Shown: positions 31,494 to 45,619 of the stretch, piece by piece
Layout of the letters: every line of letters begins with the position of its first letter
Position numbering within the stretch: position 1 is the first letter of the stretch
Origin: Palaemon carinicauda
Lineage: Eukaryota; Arthropoda; Malacostraca; Decapoda; Palaemonidae
NCBI RefSeq assembly: GCF_036898095.1
Contig: NC_090766.1
Coordinates: forward strand, 37,203,754-37,267,753
Length of the DNA: 64,000 nucleotides
Direction: 5' to 3'
The notes under the pieces: model-generated
Seen by the model: only the letters and a program-made list of their open reading frames with translations
What the model was told of the DNA's origin: nothing
Databases searched by the model: none
Position numbers and translations under genes: made by a program

Positions 31494-32416
31494 TTACCTT
31501 TTCCATCATCTTCAGAGAAGGATCTCTAACAACTCTGGTGTTCATGGAACTCTAAAACCTTTGCCACCCCAGGAGTCTTCAGAACAGCCTGTATAGTCTC
31601 TTTTCACCTTCAGAGAGATTTTTACATCGTCGGAACTGTGTACCTCATGGCTGTACAGCTCCCAGTCCTGATCTTCAAGTTGCACTCCTTTACAAGAAAT
31701 ACCTTGCAGCAGTCATGTCTCGTTCCTCTAGACACCCTTGTACTAGGTAAAGTGTCTCAATGGGAGACCCTTGTTAGCCTTATGTCTCTCAGACACTCAA
31801 GGTGCCAGTCGCAATTCTGCCTACACACATCTCCCAATAATGTGTAGTTTTCTAGATTCACTCCAGACACATTACTTCTAGTGGAGTTTTCTGCTAGGTT
31901 TAAGATGAACTATAGAACAGCTGAATATCACTCTCAAGCAGTTAGTGCTAACTGATTCTCCTGATCCTAAACCATTGCTGATCTGCTTCATGAGCTTCCG
32001 CCAGCTGCTCTTTTCCGGCCTCTTCGACGGCACTTCACAGCTTTTTCTAGAGTGATGTCTACGCTCTAGCAAGTACTCTTTATCTGAAATGAGCCATATC
32101 TCTTCTTTGCGCTTTATGCACTCTTCTGAACTGCACTCCAGATAGATCCAGGCAATCTATCATTAAGTGCACCAGACGCTTTCCTCCGCTAGGCTCTTCG
32201 CCATCACTCTCCGGCTTACCGAAGCCTTTGTGCTCCAGCAGGGTTTCTCTTCACACTCCAGCTTCTTTCTGGCACTCCCCTTTTTAGGTTTTTCCTTCCA
32301 GACACCCCTTGTCCTAGGTACTCTTCTGTGGAGGATGTTGATTATACACCTTTATATCATCGTGAATGCTCTCTTAGCATTCGCGCTAAGCTGTCCATGC
32401 GCTCTTTGGTATTCAG
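31494..32416 (+). repeat. Left arm of a 1.9-kb inverted repeat
   Basis: From TTACCTTTTCCATCATCTTC to CTCTTTGGTATTCAG it is complementary, with mismatches and small indels, to 32,458-33,402. Good anchors are GTGTCTCAATGGGAGACCC (31,756-31,774) against GGGTCTCCCATTGAGACAC (right arm), and CGCGCTAAGCTGTCCATG (32,384 on). It has no intact ORF. Confidence 0.9.
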
Positions 32417-32457
32417 GTGCGCAGCAAGCACCTACAAAATGTAGGGGTCTACCCCAT
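32417..32457. other. Loop of the inverted repeat
   Basis: About 41 bp between the arms, itself with a short complement (ACCTACA...TGTAGGGGTCTACCCC). Confidence 0.8.
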
Positions 32458-33402
32458 CTGAATACCAAAAAGAGCACATGGACAGCTTAGCGCGAAAGCT
32501 AGGAGAACATTTATGATGATAAAAAGGCAAACAATCAACATCCTCCACAGAAGAGCACCTAGGAGAAGGGTGTCTTGAAGGAAGAACCTTCAAAGGGGAG
32601 TGCCAAGAAGAAGCTGGAGTGTGAATGGAAACCCTACTGGAGCATAAAGGAGAAGCACAAAGGCTTAGAGAAGACTGAGAGTGATGGCAAAGATATATTG
32701 GAGCCTAGCGGAGGAAAGCGCATGGAGCAATGGAGAAGAGTGCATAAAGCACAAAGAAGAGAGATGGCTCATCTCAGATAAAGAATACTTGCTAGAGCAG
32801 ACATCACTCTACAAAAAGCTGTGAAGTGCTGTCAAAGAGACCGGAGTAGAGCGGCTGGCGGAAGCTCATAAAGCTGATCGGCAATGGTTAGGATCAGGAG
32901 AATTAGTTGGCGCTAAAGCTGGAGTAATATTCAGCTCTTCTATAGTTCACCTCAAGCAGAAAGGTCATCTGACAGTAATGTGTGTGGAGTAAATCTAGAA
33001 AACTACATATTTCTGCGAGATGTGTGTTGGCAGAATCGCCACTGGCACCTCGAGCGTCAGAGATGTTAGGTTGCTAACAAGGGTCTCCCATTGAGACACG
33101 ATAGCGATATAGTACAAGAGCTTCTAGTAGGACAAGACAAGACTGCTGTAAGATGTACCTCTTAAAAAGGAGTAAGACTTTAAAAAGCAGGACTTAGCAG
33201 CATGCAACTGAATGAAAGAATCTGAAGGTGAAAGGAGCTTACGCAGGCTTTTCTGGAGACCCCCTAGGGTGGCGAACATCTAGAAGTATAAGAAACCAAG
33301 GTAGATGGAGGCCCCTGGTGCGGCAAAGGTCTAGAGGTCCAAGAACACCAGAATTGTTGAATTGTTAGAGATCCTCCTCTGAAGATGATGGATCAGGAGA
33401 GG
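32458..33402 (-). repeat. Right arm of a 1.9-kb inverted repeat
   Basis: Inverted copy of 31,494-32,416. The left arm holds about 40 bp near 32,130-32,175 that are absent here. This is a foldback structure; a transcript across it would form a long hairpin. Confidence 0.9.
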
Positions 33403-34105
33403 TTAATCCCTCCTATCTCTGCATCTTCAGACAATGCTGTGACTATGACCTTGGCAAGGAACAATTTATCTCAGTTGTAGACAACTTTTCTCTGGTTAGT
33501 TCCCTGTTCATTCAGGATTTCGACTACAATGTTTTCTTTTCCTTCTAGACAGGGAATGCAAGCAGGATCAAACCTTGCTTTTCCCTTTTACTTTCTGCAG
33601 ATGGTTAGAGCATGAGGGGCATAATAATGGCAATGCCACAATTGAAATACCACTTCTCACTCGTTAAATTAATTAACGAGGGGGTCTTATCAGCACTTGG
33701 AAGGAATTGGAAGGATGAGCTGGGGATGTTGTCGATATTGATCAGTCTATGGCTGGCTTAAAGTTAGATATCCATGCCTTTGTATCAGTGTTACAAATCC
33801 TTTGGACCCTGTCACACCCAGGAAACTGTCACCCGCTTCGTTCGGACAAAGTAGCTTCGGCTCTTGTAATTTTCAGCTTTCTAACTGAACTTTGGGGGTA
33901 GAGGCCCTGTAATACTGAAATAATGATCTGATCACACGCGCTTAGCACGTGCTGGGATTTGTATTCGATGAAAACCTCTGCAGCAGAATTCACATCGCAC
34001 CTTTTTCCCCTGCCTATACAAAGGATGGGATGAAAAACTGGTTTAACACTCATTGGAAAATGTCAATCTTGGATCAAAGTAAACAGACATCCGATTGCAA
34101 TAGCA
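33403..34105. other. Unassigned stretch
   Basis: No gene recognised. A minus-strand frame of 74 codons at 33,829-34,053 lacks splice or domain support. Confidence 0.35.
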
Positions 34106-34281
34106 ACTAAAAGCTTGTCGTGATGCTAGCATAGCATTGAGTCAATGCTAAGCTGGATTGAAGCATTGTGCAACCATACAGTTATTCTTCTATACTAAAA
34201 GCTTGTCGTGATGCTAGCATAGCATTGAGTCAATGCTAAGCTGGATTGAAGCATTGTGCAACCATACAGTTATTCTTCTAT
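34106..34281. repeat. Exact 88-bp tandem duplication
   Basis: The unit from ACTAAAAGCTTGTCG to TTATTCTTCTAT occurs twice back to back (34,106-34,193 and 34,194-34,281) with no difference seen. It contains short inverted words (GCTAGCATAGC, AGCATTG). Confidence 0.95.
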
Positions 34282-36183
34282 ATGGTCAGAACAAGTGCGC
34301 CAGAGTTTACCTGATTAAAATGACAAGGGTTTGTATTCACTTAGCAACAAACTGTAGATCTAAAGAATCACAGTAGCTGTTGCAAACTCAAATTCATTTA
34401 GTTTTATAATTATCCATAATGTTTAAAGAAAAATTAATGTATACATTGTAAGAACTTTCAAGGTCTAAATGGAAAATGCTGTACATAATTGAATTGATGC
34501 CCTGAGTTATGGGAGTAAGTAAAGAAAGAAATTAACTTTTTCAAATAAAGAAATTTTGATTCTCACCCTAGATAAGTGACATTTTTTACTCGTTAGAAAT
34601 TTTTGCAATACAAACTGAATACTCTACCGTATATAAGAAATGCAAGTTATAAAATACTGCACTAGATTAATTAATATGCTTTATTAAGACAGGTCTAAGA
34701 CCTTTAAAGACACTTTTTAAAGGTCTAGAATATCTAAAAGTATAAAACGGCAGATGCAAGATGCATGTACAATATAGTAATTCCCAAGTAGGGATTAACT
34801 GGGGTCAGTAGTCCACCGACTAATAAGTCAGCAGCATAAATTAAATGTTCAAAGACTACTGTACAATTTTCTTGCTAGTATGCAAATTCACACAACAAAA
34901 AACAGCACACTACTTTTCATTAATGTGGTTAGTCACAACTCAAAGAGATAGCAATGTACATTCTTAAATACAGAAGTGTTGCAAGGATTGCTTGTATTGT
35001 AGTCAGAGGTTGTTTAGGCAGAACGCAAGTATGAAACTAAAAATAGATAGCACAATACATGTACTGTATCTAAATACCAATAAGTATGCATATAGTACAG
35101 TATTTTCACCATAACAAAATACATTTAAGAGGGGTAAGGGTAAAATTTAAAAGAAAAATGCTGTTTCTATTACTGTAATTCTATGATTTTTAGCTCCGTA
35201 AACAGCAGTTGGTGGTAAATCATAACCATCGCTAGATTTTTAAGAATTTTTGTTTGATAGCCCCCTGACTATAAAAAATAGTATACATTATAACCAACTT
35301 ATCGTTCAGTAATCTATATCTGAAATCTGCTCTAGAACAGTCCTATACAGTACTATATTTTGAAACATTTTAAAGGGCAAATATCTAAAAAGAAATATGA
35401 TGTCTAGTATGAAATAATTTTTTGAACAAACCAAATCAACACTTTAGTAAAATCTGAGACGCTATTGTGTATGCTCTGAAAAAAACATCATATAAATTGA
35501 CACATTTCCTTTGTTATGATATTGGGATTTATCTAGATAGAGTCAAATCCAAATGTACAAGTCTTCATTATTAATGTACAGTACTTTATAACCATTTATA
35601 CACACAGACCATTAATTTATAGCGCTTGTAGAATATACTTTATAAGCATTATTATTTTGACATCAATAACTCGACTTGTAGTTTGCAATACCGTAATTAT
35701 TAACTTGTAAAACGCCATACCAGACAGGGTCAGTGTTCCGACAAGAATTAAAAATATGTTCATATTAAGATAGTTATATGTTGCAACACGTCTGTATTAT
35801 AATAATGTTTCACTACTAATGTATTGAATTTCAAATTCAACAACCAGCTAACAACTTGCTGTTTTTTTCTAAGGATAAGAATTCTCCACAAAACTACCAG
35901 GTTACTGGTATATCAAAGTATTGTAATTATTTATATTTCCAAAGCATTATCATCCCACCACCAACTCATCCCTTGTGATTATCAATATATCCCACCCTGG
36001 GAAGGAAATAGTACAAATCTAATTTAGTAAGTAAAAATTAATGTCTTCATGCTGGCTATACTTTACCCTTCTTCTACAGGAGTTAGGTCCTGCTACCCTT
36101 CAACACTTGAGAATTCAAAGCTTTATATATAGTGCCACCACCACCAATATCTATATACTTTATAACTGTACATTCTAGCATAG
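34282..36183 (-). other. Exchange factor 3' UTR and downstream
   Basis: AT-rich and non-coding. The 3' UTR of the gene to the right must begin at 36,183 and run left. A TTTATT at about 34,681 (AATAAA on the minus strand) would give a UTR of about 1.5 kb; the actual site is not known. Confidence 0.45.
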
Positions 36184-36365
36184 TTAGCTTGTCATCAGTA
36201 CTACACTAGCTCTGGTGGCAAGACATCTACACTTGCCTTTCTTCTTCCCCTCAGGTGGCTGAACACCAGAGGGAAGACTATTGGAGCGCATTTCAGGATC
36301 AACATTGACTAGAAGTTCAGCCTGAGCGTAAGTCATGGCCTGTACACGCTTGTGCGATTTGGTGG
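36184..36365 (-). CDS. Exchange factor exon 12 (terminal)
   Basis: Acceptor CCTCACAG; 182 nt ending in TAA. Encodes [18 protein letters not shown], then a Lys/Cys tail ([11 protein letters not shown]) near the end. A donor-like GTAAG at 36,327-36,331 is on the other strand and not relevant. Confidence 0.87.
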
Positions 36366-39300
36366 CTGTGAGGAAACATACCATATACTATCAAGTGGTT
36401 TCAATGTGATTTCCTACTGTGCAAGTTTCCCTCTACAAACTAGAAAGGTGTATTAAACTCATAAATTATTATGAAATTTCATATATACTGTAGAAATATT
36501 TAAATATTTAGATAATAAAAAATACTAAAAATATGTCTATGATTTCCATAAATATAGAAAAGGGAAGGTTACTTACTTCTTGGTCTCTTTGGCCTATTCC
36601 TTTGGTTACGTGCCGCAACTTTGGCCAAGTGTTTTGCTTTCTCTGCTACAACAAAGCCAGCGCTTTCATCAGCAGCCACAAGTTCACGTTCCCTTCTGTA
36701 ATACGTAAGATTGTGTTAGCTACAATAAAACTAAATTCCTCATAATTCTAACCCATTCTTTCATATTTCTATAAATATAAGTAAGGCTTATAAAGTACAC
36801 TTTATAATATTCAAAGGACCATCAGCTTTAATAAAAGCTTAAGCTCTTGAAATTATATTATGCTATTAACAGTGATATATGCCATGTGTACCCACTCAAT
36901 CTTCAATTAGGCCACTTTTAGGAAATACCAATAAAATCTAATTTAGTCATACCTCATGTCAAGTCTTTTCAAGTGAGTTTTCAACCTAGTCACTTTATAT
37001 TGCAAAAGAAATAAGAAAAATTAATGCACTTTTGTTTCATATTCCTTTTGAAAATACCATAATTTTTTTAAAAGTAAAAAAGAACTGTTGAATGAATTAG
37101 TCATATTGTAATACAATATTTAAAGTTGTTTATACTATACGATATCAAGGTAGTTTTGAAGTTTTAATTAGCGTTATTTTTCTTGTAGGGAGTCTTGGAA
37201 TTGATTGACAACTTAACACGAGGTATATACTGTACCTTGAATAATACTAAGTTTATATTCACGTAGGAACCAAATTCTTAGGTGCATTTTGTATTCTATA
37301 TCTTACTGGGCTGGTGTTTTTTTTTATGAATATAATGAAATAATCTTGGTGACCCAAAGTAGCCTATGATAACATTGTTATTTTGAACTTTAAAGCTTAA
37401 AATGAATCTTATCAGTTAAAGTGTATTTAAAATACTTGAAAAATTCCACAAAAAAAGAAACTTACCTGAAAGCTTCCATCCACTTCAGTTTCTCTGATGC
37501 CATCTTACATGAGAAAACATACCACTTATTCTTTTCTAGGCTTCGGATCTTCCAAGTATTATGGGCATTTATATTAAGGCTGGAGTCTGGAGACAGAAAA
37601 ACAAGCATATATATAGTAATGTTTGGACAGCTGAAAAAATACTCCTAATCTTTATTCAAAAGATGCTCAACTAATACTTTAGTGTCCAAATATTTTCTAA
37701 CCCTTACTTAAGATAGTCAACAGATACTATTATGTTTACCAGACTAAAAGAAATTACCTTTCCCATCTGGGAGATCAACAATCTCACACATATCAAGATT
37801 GAGTCTCCCTCTGTAAACAAAAGTGTTTCTTTTGAGGAGGTCTCGCTTGCAGTAAACAAGCTGATGATCAAAGAGGAACAGCGACATTTCTTTGGTCCAT
37901 GAACCGCCAACTCCTTTTGTCACATCTCCTTGGTGGATGAGCTGTGAACTATCCTCAAGGAGTTCAGGTCCCTAATGTGAAATAAAACTTAAATAATAGT
38001 CTTAGGATGCAGCTGAATTTATATTTAGTCTACCTAGTCTGCAAGACTTCTATGTACAAGAAACAGGTATATTTTGTCAATATTTTAGATCATAAATTTT
38101 TTTATATCTGAAGTACTAATTATTTTATCAATGTGTTAATAAATATGCTAGAACTCTTTAACTAGCTTGGACTGCATATATTGGATTTAAGTTCCATAGA
38201 TCAGCACGGGGGGACCTGTGAGGCCACTCAGTGTCCCAGCGCATCTTGGTTACACTATGGTAAAAGTTAGAAAAGGTCGAATAGCTATATAGAATAAAGG
38301 GAGCAAGAACAAAGGTAAAGTAGTATTTAAATAGATGCAATTAGGGGGCAAAGGAATGGTGCAAGGGGTAATATCTAGCTTGTATATTATTGTACTTTCA
38401 TACCTCCCAGCCTTCAACTGTAATCTGCCACGAAGCTATTTTCTCTAAGCATTCCATTCTTCTTTTTCGTTCATTAACAAGAAGTGCAACATCACGCATG
38501 GCTTCAAGTGCTCCTTGGACGCTGGCAAAATCAGGATGGTCCGCCTATGGATAATAAACAATATTTATAATAATTTGAAAATCTGGCATTTCATTCAGAA
38601 ATATACAATTTTAATTATTGCTTCCACATTTGAATTGGCCGAATGACTAGAATTTTAAATACCTTTGTGTATTTCAGAAGTTCTTGAAGCTGAAGAGGAT
38701 ATTTGCAAATTTTCTGTACAGGGGTAAGAAGGAAGCCGTCCAAGGAAATATCAATCATTTCCTGTAGAAGTCTGCAGGCCTCAAAGAAGTGGATATATTT
38801 CTGATCCTGATAAAGTTCTTGTAAAGCTGACACTGCTGATGGGTGATTGTTACAATATTCGCTGTAAATTTCAAACCTTTCTCTCTGAAATAAAAAAATA
38901 ACCACTTGAGTTATGTACCTTATGATGAAATATTCTTGAGTGATTCAGTACTGTAATTAACTTGCTCATGAAATATTAATGACAGTAACTAGTTTCTCAT
39001 TTTGTGGGAATGCTTTGCTTTGTAATGTAAAGGACAATTTAAAATTGTTATGGTAGTCCTGACCTACATTATGAACAATATGTTAGAAAGTTACTTACAT
39101 TGCGAATAAAAGCTGCACCTATACAAGATTTATGTGGATCCTTCCAGTCAATACACATCTCTAGTTCTTTAAGGAAATTACTCTGGAATTGGTAAAGGGC
39201 CTCCATATTGCCAAATATGCTGGAAATTTTCTCCTCGTTAAACATATCGGGCCTTTTCCGCACTTGCCTTAGGTATCCCTGTGGAAAAATATTTTATTTT

Positions 39301-41945
39301 TATTTTACGCTCTTGATGATATGATTGGCCGTAACTACATATACAGTATTGTATTGTGACAGCAACACACACAAAAAGGTAATTTAAACTTAAAATCAAA
39401 CTTTACCTCAACTACATCTCGGAGATGTTTGACAAAATCCCTTTCTGTTGATATGATTTCATTAATAACATTGGTTCGAATCTGGTCGTTAGATAAACCA
39501 GAAATGCTTTGTTTCCTCGTTGGTCCTGAAGTTCTAGTATCATGACTACTAGTTTCCTGATGATCTTCTTGATTAACTAATAACTGTAAATAAAAAATTT
39601 ATGTATTTATAATCATAATTACAGAATTCTTTCTAATCTGTACATTTATATCTGAATTTTCATTTTCAAACCCCATGAACCACAAAATAATCCATATCCA
39701 GTGACTTACCCTAACAAAGGCCGCGGGGAACCATCCAGCTCGGTGACAAATTCGACCCCACCACCAGTCCTTATCGCTGGAATCTATCACAGTTATCAAA
39801 TCTCCAGCCTTAAACACTAGCTCCTCAGAGTCTAAGGTTACGTGGTCCCAGAGTGCCTCAGCATAAACAATCATGTCTTCATCCTAAGAAAAGATTTAAA
39901 GGACATTAGTTTTTGGTCTCTGTGTCAATGGCTGTATAGATAATACCATTTTGAAGTGAAATACTGTTTAGTTAAATCAATAGCCTTTAAGTCTGAATAA
40001 AAATAAAATAAAAGTTTACTGTATAGCAACTCAAATGCTTATCATTTTCATGGCACATCCGTGGAGATGGAAACCAGGGAATACATGTTCAAAAAGACCT
40101 CATACAAGTCCAGTCTAGTAATTCCTCAATAAACTGAGTCACTTTTTAATTGGTCATCTGTTGAACAAACTACTCTACTACAAATAAATAGTTTTTCTCT
40201 ATAACGTACAGAAGTTTTGTATATGAGCAACAAATTAACTTTTAGAACTTCACTGATTACCAGTCCAAACAAGGCTATGTACTGTATTATAAAAAAACAC
40301 CATTTACCTCTTCTAAACTTCTCTTCAGATCAGTTCTGAAGTCTTCAGAATCTGACATGCCAATCTCATCCTCAGAGGTTGTGTTGTCATCATTCAAGAT
40401 ATTACCCGCAGAAGGCCTTCGTTGTCGTCTGATTTGTGCGTTGGTTGGACTCCTGCACTTGCGCAAGGTCGAAATTGGAGTGTCATATGCTTTGTCTAAG
40501 TCTAAGGGCTGACTAATGGATCTTCTCAAGTGTGACGATGCTTTACTTCTCTTTAGACTGCAGGAGGAGGTAGAGACGTAACTTTTAGACTTTATTCTCG
40601 CAAAATACAATTTCTCACCTACAGCATCTTAGGAAATACTTAACCCACCTTTGATACAATATCAAATACCAATATGGTGGAACTAAATGAAATATAAAAG
40701 GTAAAAATTAGGGAAAAACAATAACAAACAATTGAATGAATGTGACATAGCACTTAAGTTAAAATATATATTTCTTACCATGTAAAGTAACTGCTTTGCC
40801 ATACGGTAGTTAATTCTTATATACTGTAGCGAGCTTATTTCTAGGGAAATAGATTTTTAAAAAAAGAAAATGATAGACATCTAGAGAATAATGTCTTATT
40901 GTTGACCACCAAAAATATTACAGTAAGAAAATCATACAAATTTAAATATAAGACAGACTTGTCTTAATTTGGGGCTTCATTTTCATATTCTAAGATGTCT
41001 TACTAAGTACGGTATCTTCAACAAAGGAGATCTGTGTTTTAAAGGAAAGTATAGAATAGATTGAAGACTTCTAGAGATGATTCATAAGCGAACAAGAAGA
41101 CTGTTTTAATGGAAATGACATATTGAGCAGAAAATAGTAGAATAAATGACTAAAATTATAAAAAAAAAATGCAAGCCGTAAATTTTAATGAAACTGAATC
41201 TGGATAACATGCAAAACTGAGGTGGTAAGGAATGAAATTATCATCATTATTACTTGCTAAGCTACAACCCTAGTTGGAAATGCAGGATGCTATAAGCCCA
41301 AGGGCTCCAACAGGGAAAATAGCCCAGTGAGGAAATTAAACAAGGAAAAATAAATCATCTTGAGAACAGTACAGTAACATTAAAATAAATATTTCCTAAA
41401 TAAACTATATAAACTTCAACAAAACAAGAAGAGAATATGATAAAATAGTGTGCCCCAGTGTACCCTCAAGCAAGAGAACTCTAACCCAAGACAGTGGAAG
41501 ACTGGTACAGAGGCTATGGCACTACCCAAGACTAGAGAACAACGGTTTGATTTTGGAGTGTCCTACTTTTGATATTATAAACAAGATTTTCCAAGATACC
41601 CACCTTTTAGATTTCCCCAGTGATCCCGTATGCTGCGGTAATCTATGAGCTGGTCTTAATTTAATAGGTTGAGGCGTTGAAAGCTGGCGTGAATAGTGTA
41701 GGGAGCCCCTTCCAGCCACTCCTCCTACGTCACTGTGCGTTCGACGCACGGCTCTTGGGTTTAGCTCACGTGGACCGCTGCCTTCATCCGCAAAACTTGC
41801 CTGAAACAGAAGAGGAAAATATTATTTATCTAAAAATTAAATAAAAATATTACTGTGCAGTAATAACATATTTACTCACAGTTCCATTGTCGTCACCCTG
41901 CGATTATTATTATTATTATTATTATTACTACAAGCTATATTATTA

Positions 41946-41994
<49 letters not shown>

Positions 41995-42755
41995 TACTAC
42001 AAGCTAAGCTACAACCATAGTTGGAAAAGCAGGATGTTATGAACCCAGTGAGGAAAGAAAATATGGAAATAAATAAACTATAAGAGAAGTACTGAACAAT
42101 TAAAATAAAAAGTTTGAAAAAATGACAATATCAAAATAAATTATTCATATATAAACTATAAATATCCTTGTGCCCAAAAACTGACGTCAACAGATAACGA
42201 CTTAATTTCCAGTAACCAAACCTGGAGTCAAGGTTATCTTAAACCCTAACTAGAGGAGCATTCAATAGAGCGTAGACCTCCGCCGCTGCAGCTCAACCTT
42301 CCAAAATTTAATAATTTCCATCATTTGTACATAAGAGTTAATCCCTGCAAGTTTCTTTACTCTACGATTGAAATTGTGGCCAGGAAGATGCTCACAAACA
42401 AACACATACGAACATGGGGGTAAAACATAACCTCCTCCAAACTTCGTTGGCCTAGTAAACCTAGTTCAAAGTTGGAGCAAAATTTTTTTATGTTGACCCG
42501 GCTGACATGAGTCTTTTTATAGTTTATATATGACATATCTGTTTTTGACGTTGTTAATAGTTTATATATAACATCCGTTTTGACGTTGTTAATGTTTTTA
42601 GAATGATTTATTGTTAATTTGTTCTCATCATTTATTTATTTCCTCATTTCCTTTCCTCACTGGGCTATTTTTCCCTATTGGAGCCCTTGGGCTTATAGCA
42701 TCTTGTTTTTCCAACTAGGGTTGTGGCTTGGCTAGTAGTAGTAGTAGTAGTAGTA

Positions 42756-42796
<41 letters not shown>

Positions 42797-43122
42797 GTTA
42801 AAATAACCTGCAGGTATAAGCGTGCATCTGTATACCTGAAGAACACACAATCACAGCAGGAAAGTTTTATATGAAGCATTAATGAAATGATGAAATATGC
42901 GTAAACCAAAATTAGAGCGATGAAAGGTTTTTGAAACCCTGAATGGACGAATCATCAATCCTTGGAAAACAGAAAGCAAAACATTATAACAATACACGAG
43001 ATAAAGTACTGCTGGCTGTATAATATTTTTATTACTCAATACTTTAATACTTTATCAGTGGACAGGATAATTATATTAGTAGTCAATTTGGATGATAAAT
43101 GTCGAAACAATTATAAAGGGAA

Positions 43123-43190
<68 letters not shown>

Positions 43191-43211
43191 TATATATATA
43201 TACACACTCAC

Positions 43212-43283
<72 letters not shown>

Positions 43284-43308
43284 TATATATAGATATATAC
43301 ACACTCAC

Positions 43309-43407
<99 letters not shown>

Positions 43408-45414
43408 GTGTGTGTGTGTTTTGTCAGAACTGACAACCGTAAAATTTAACGATATCGATTGCAAGACTATACAATTGTATATTAAAAAATATATGAAGAC
43501 CAACATACAATAATCAAGAGTATATTTACTTTAAAAAAAAAAACGAATCACAAATCTCCATAATTATTCGAGCACGTAAAAGACTAGCATATCTAATGGG
43601 ATGAGCCAACACTTACGCAAGAGGAAAGAGATAAGAATTTTTGAATTTTTGAAACTCGAACTCTTTATACTGCGATGAATTATAACAAATCTCAATGCCA
43701 AGTAAACGGAATTGTAAATTTAACATTTGTACAGACAGTGAAATAGATAATGTGAATTGTATTAAATAAAGCTTTCCGAATAACATGACAATCCCAAATA
43801 ACATCATCACAAATCGGAAATAGAAATTAAGAAACCTCAACCAGTGAATAGAAAGGGAGGAAACAAGTGTGATGGAAGGTTGTGGTGTGCCTTTCCTTAT
43901 CCTAAAACTTCCATTCATTCTAATAAGGAGTGGAGGAGTCAGGAAGGAATTTGGCCCATTATTTCCTCACTAAAACACCTTAGATTCACTGAACAAAATA
44001 AATTCAGGAGTGGGGAAAGGAAATACGTGCGGCACCCATTTACTCGCTTGAAAAGCGTTGCACGCTACACAGCTGCAATAAATGGGGAGGAAATGATATA
44101 ACCCAAATTTAATGGCGACAATTCGTCGGGAGTAACCCATTTCTCGCCCTCATAGTCTGAGGCTCTTTTAAATCTTTCAAAGATTTAAAAGAGACTCTTC
44201 AGCTATGGTAAGCAGCTCTTCTAGGAGAAGGACACTCCAAAATCAAACCAGTGTTCTCTAGTCTTGGGTAATGCCATAGCCTCTGTACCATGGTCTTCCA
44301 CTGTCTTGTGTTAGAGTTCTCTTGCTTGAGGGTACACTCGGGCACGCTATTCTATCTAATTTCTCCCTTTCTTATTTTGTTAAATTTATTATAGTTTATA
44401 TAGGAAATATTTATTTCAATGTTGCTATTCTTAAAATATTTTATTTTTCCTTTCCTCACTGAGCTATTTTCCCTGTTGGGGCCCCTGGGCTTATAGCATT
44501 CTGCTTTTCCAACTAGGGTTGTAGCTTAGCAAGTAATGATAATGATAATAAAACGACGATAACTTTAAATCAATTCACATTCTTAGAAAGGAAGTGTACT
44601 GGCTGTAAAACCCAATGAGAATGTGGCGATTTTGAGAGCGATTTTCAAACTGGAAATTCTGGAATTGAAGTTGGCAAAAAAGGGGGCGCCTGCACTCATA
44701 TAAAAGATAAGGCTGATGAAAAATGACTGCAATTATTAAAGGTAAAGGTGTCTGGTTTCAGTTCGTTTCATCAGAGTAGATGCTCACCAGAACGTCAGCC
44801 AGGTAAGCTTAACTCTCCACTGGGGTGCCCAACCATAGCAGTGGCCTCCCCACTAAACAGCTTAACTCTCCACTGTGGTGCCTAACCACAGCAGTGGCTT
44901 AACTCTCCACTCTCTCACGGTCTCGGGATAGGATCGATCTGCTGTCATGCGAATGCTAGGCGAAAACGTTACAATTTTACTAGGCAGGATTATACAGTTT
45001 GCTTTTGTTTTCCTCTTAAACTAATTTTGAAAACTCTAGAGCAGAAAAAAGTCTGCTGTGAAAACCGTACCATTTCCTTAAAAACATTTTAACAGTTTTC
45101 AGTCTTCCTTTCACTATAAGAAATGCATTGATTCACTGTGCTATTATTTCCGATAGAAAAAATACAGTACTAACATATGATACACATCAATATTGTACAC
45201 TAGAACATTAACTAAACGACATAGGTTGCAAAACAGCTGAAGGAGTTAATAAGGAAAAATCTCTCTCTCTTTCTGTGCAATGCATTTCTCAGAACATGCT
45301 GCTTGCGGCCGACGTCCTTCGTCAATCTTTAGGGAACAGAATGACGTCAGCTAGACTAAAACCAGTCTTCTTACACACGCTTCATCCTCCTGTCAGAATT
45401 TCTTTGACGTAAAA

Positions 45415-45503
<89 letters not shown>

Positions 45504-45510
45504 TATAAAC

Positions 45511-45551
<41 letters not shown>

Positions 45552-45571
45552 TATGTTATATTATATTATAT

Positions 45572-45619
<48 letters not shown>

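Noticed and set aside
40558..40610. Extension of exchange factor exon 3 to the right (frame open to 40,610)
   Set aside because: A strong pyrimidine-rich acceptor ends at 40,558, and only that border keeps the phase with exon 2.
41448..41648. 66-codon plus-strand frame
   Set aside because: It is read through a LINE tail fragment and the antisense of exchange factor exon 2.
43092..43506. Long frames of repeating Ile-Tyr and similar in TA, GA and CT tracts
   Set aside because: These are translations of dinucleotide repeats and have no coding evidence.
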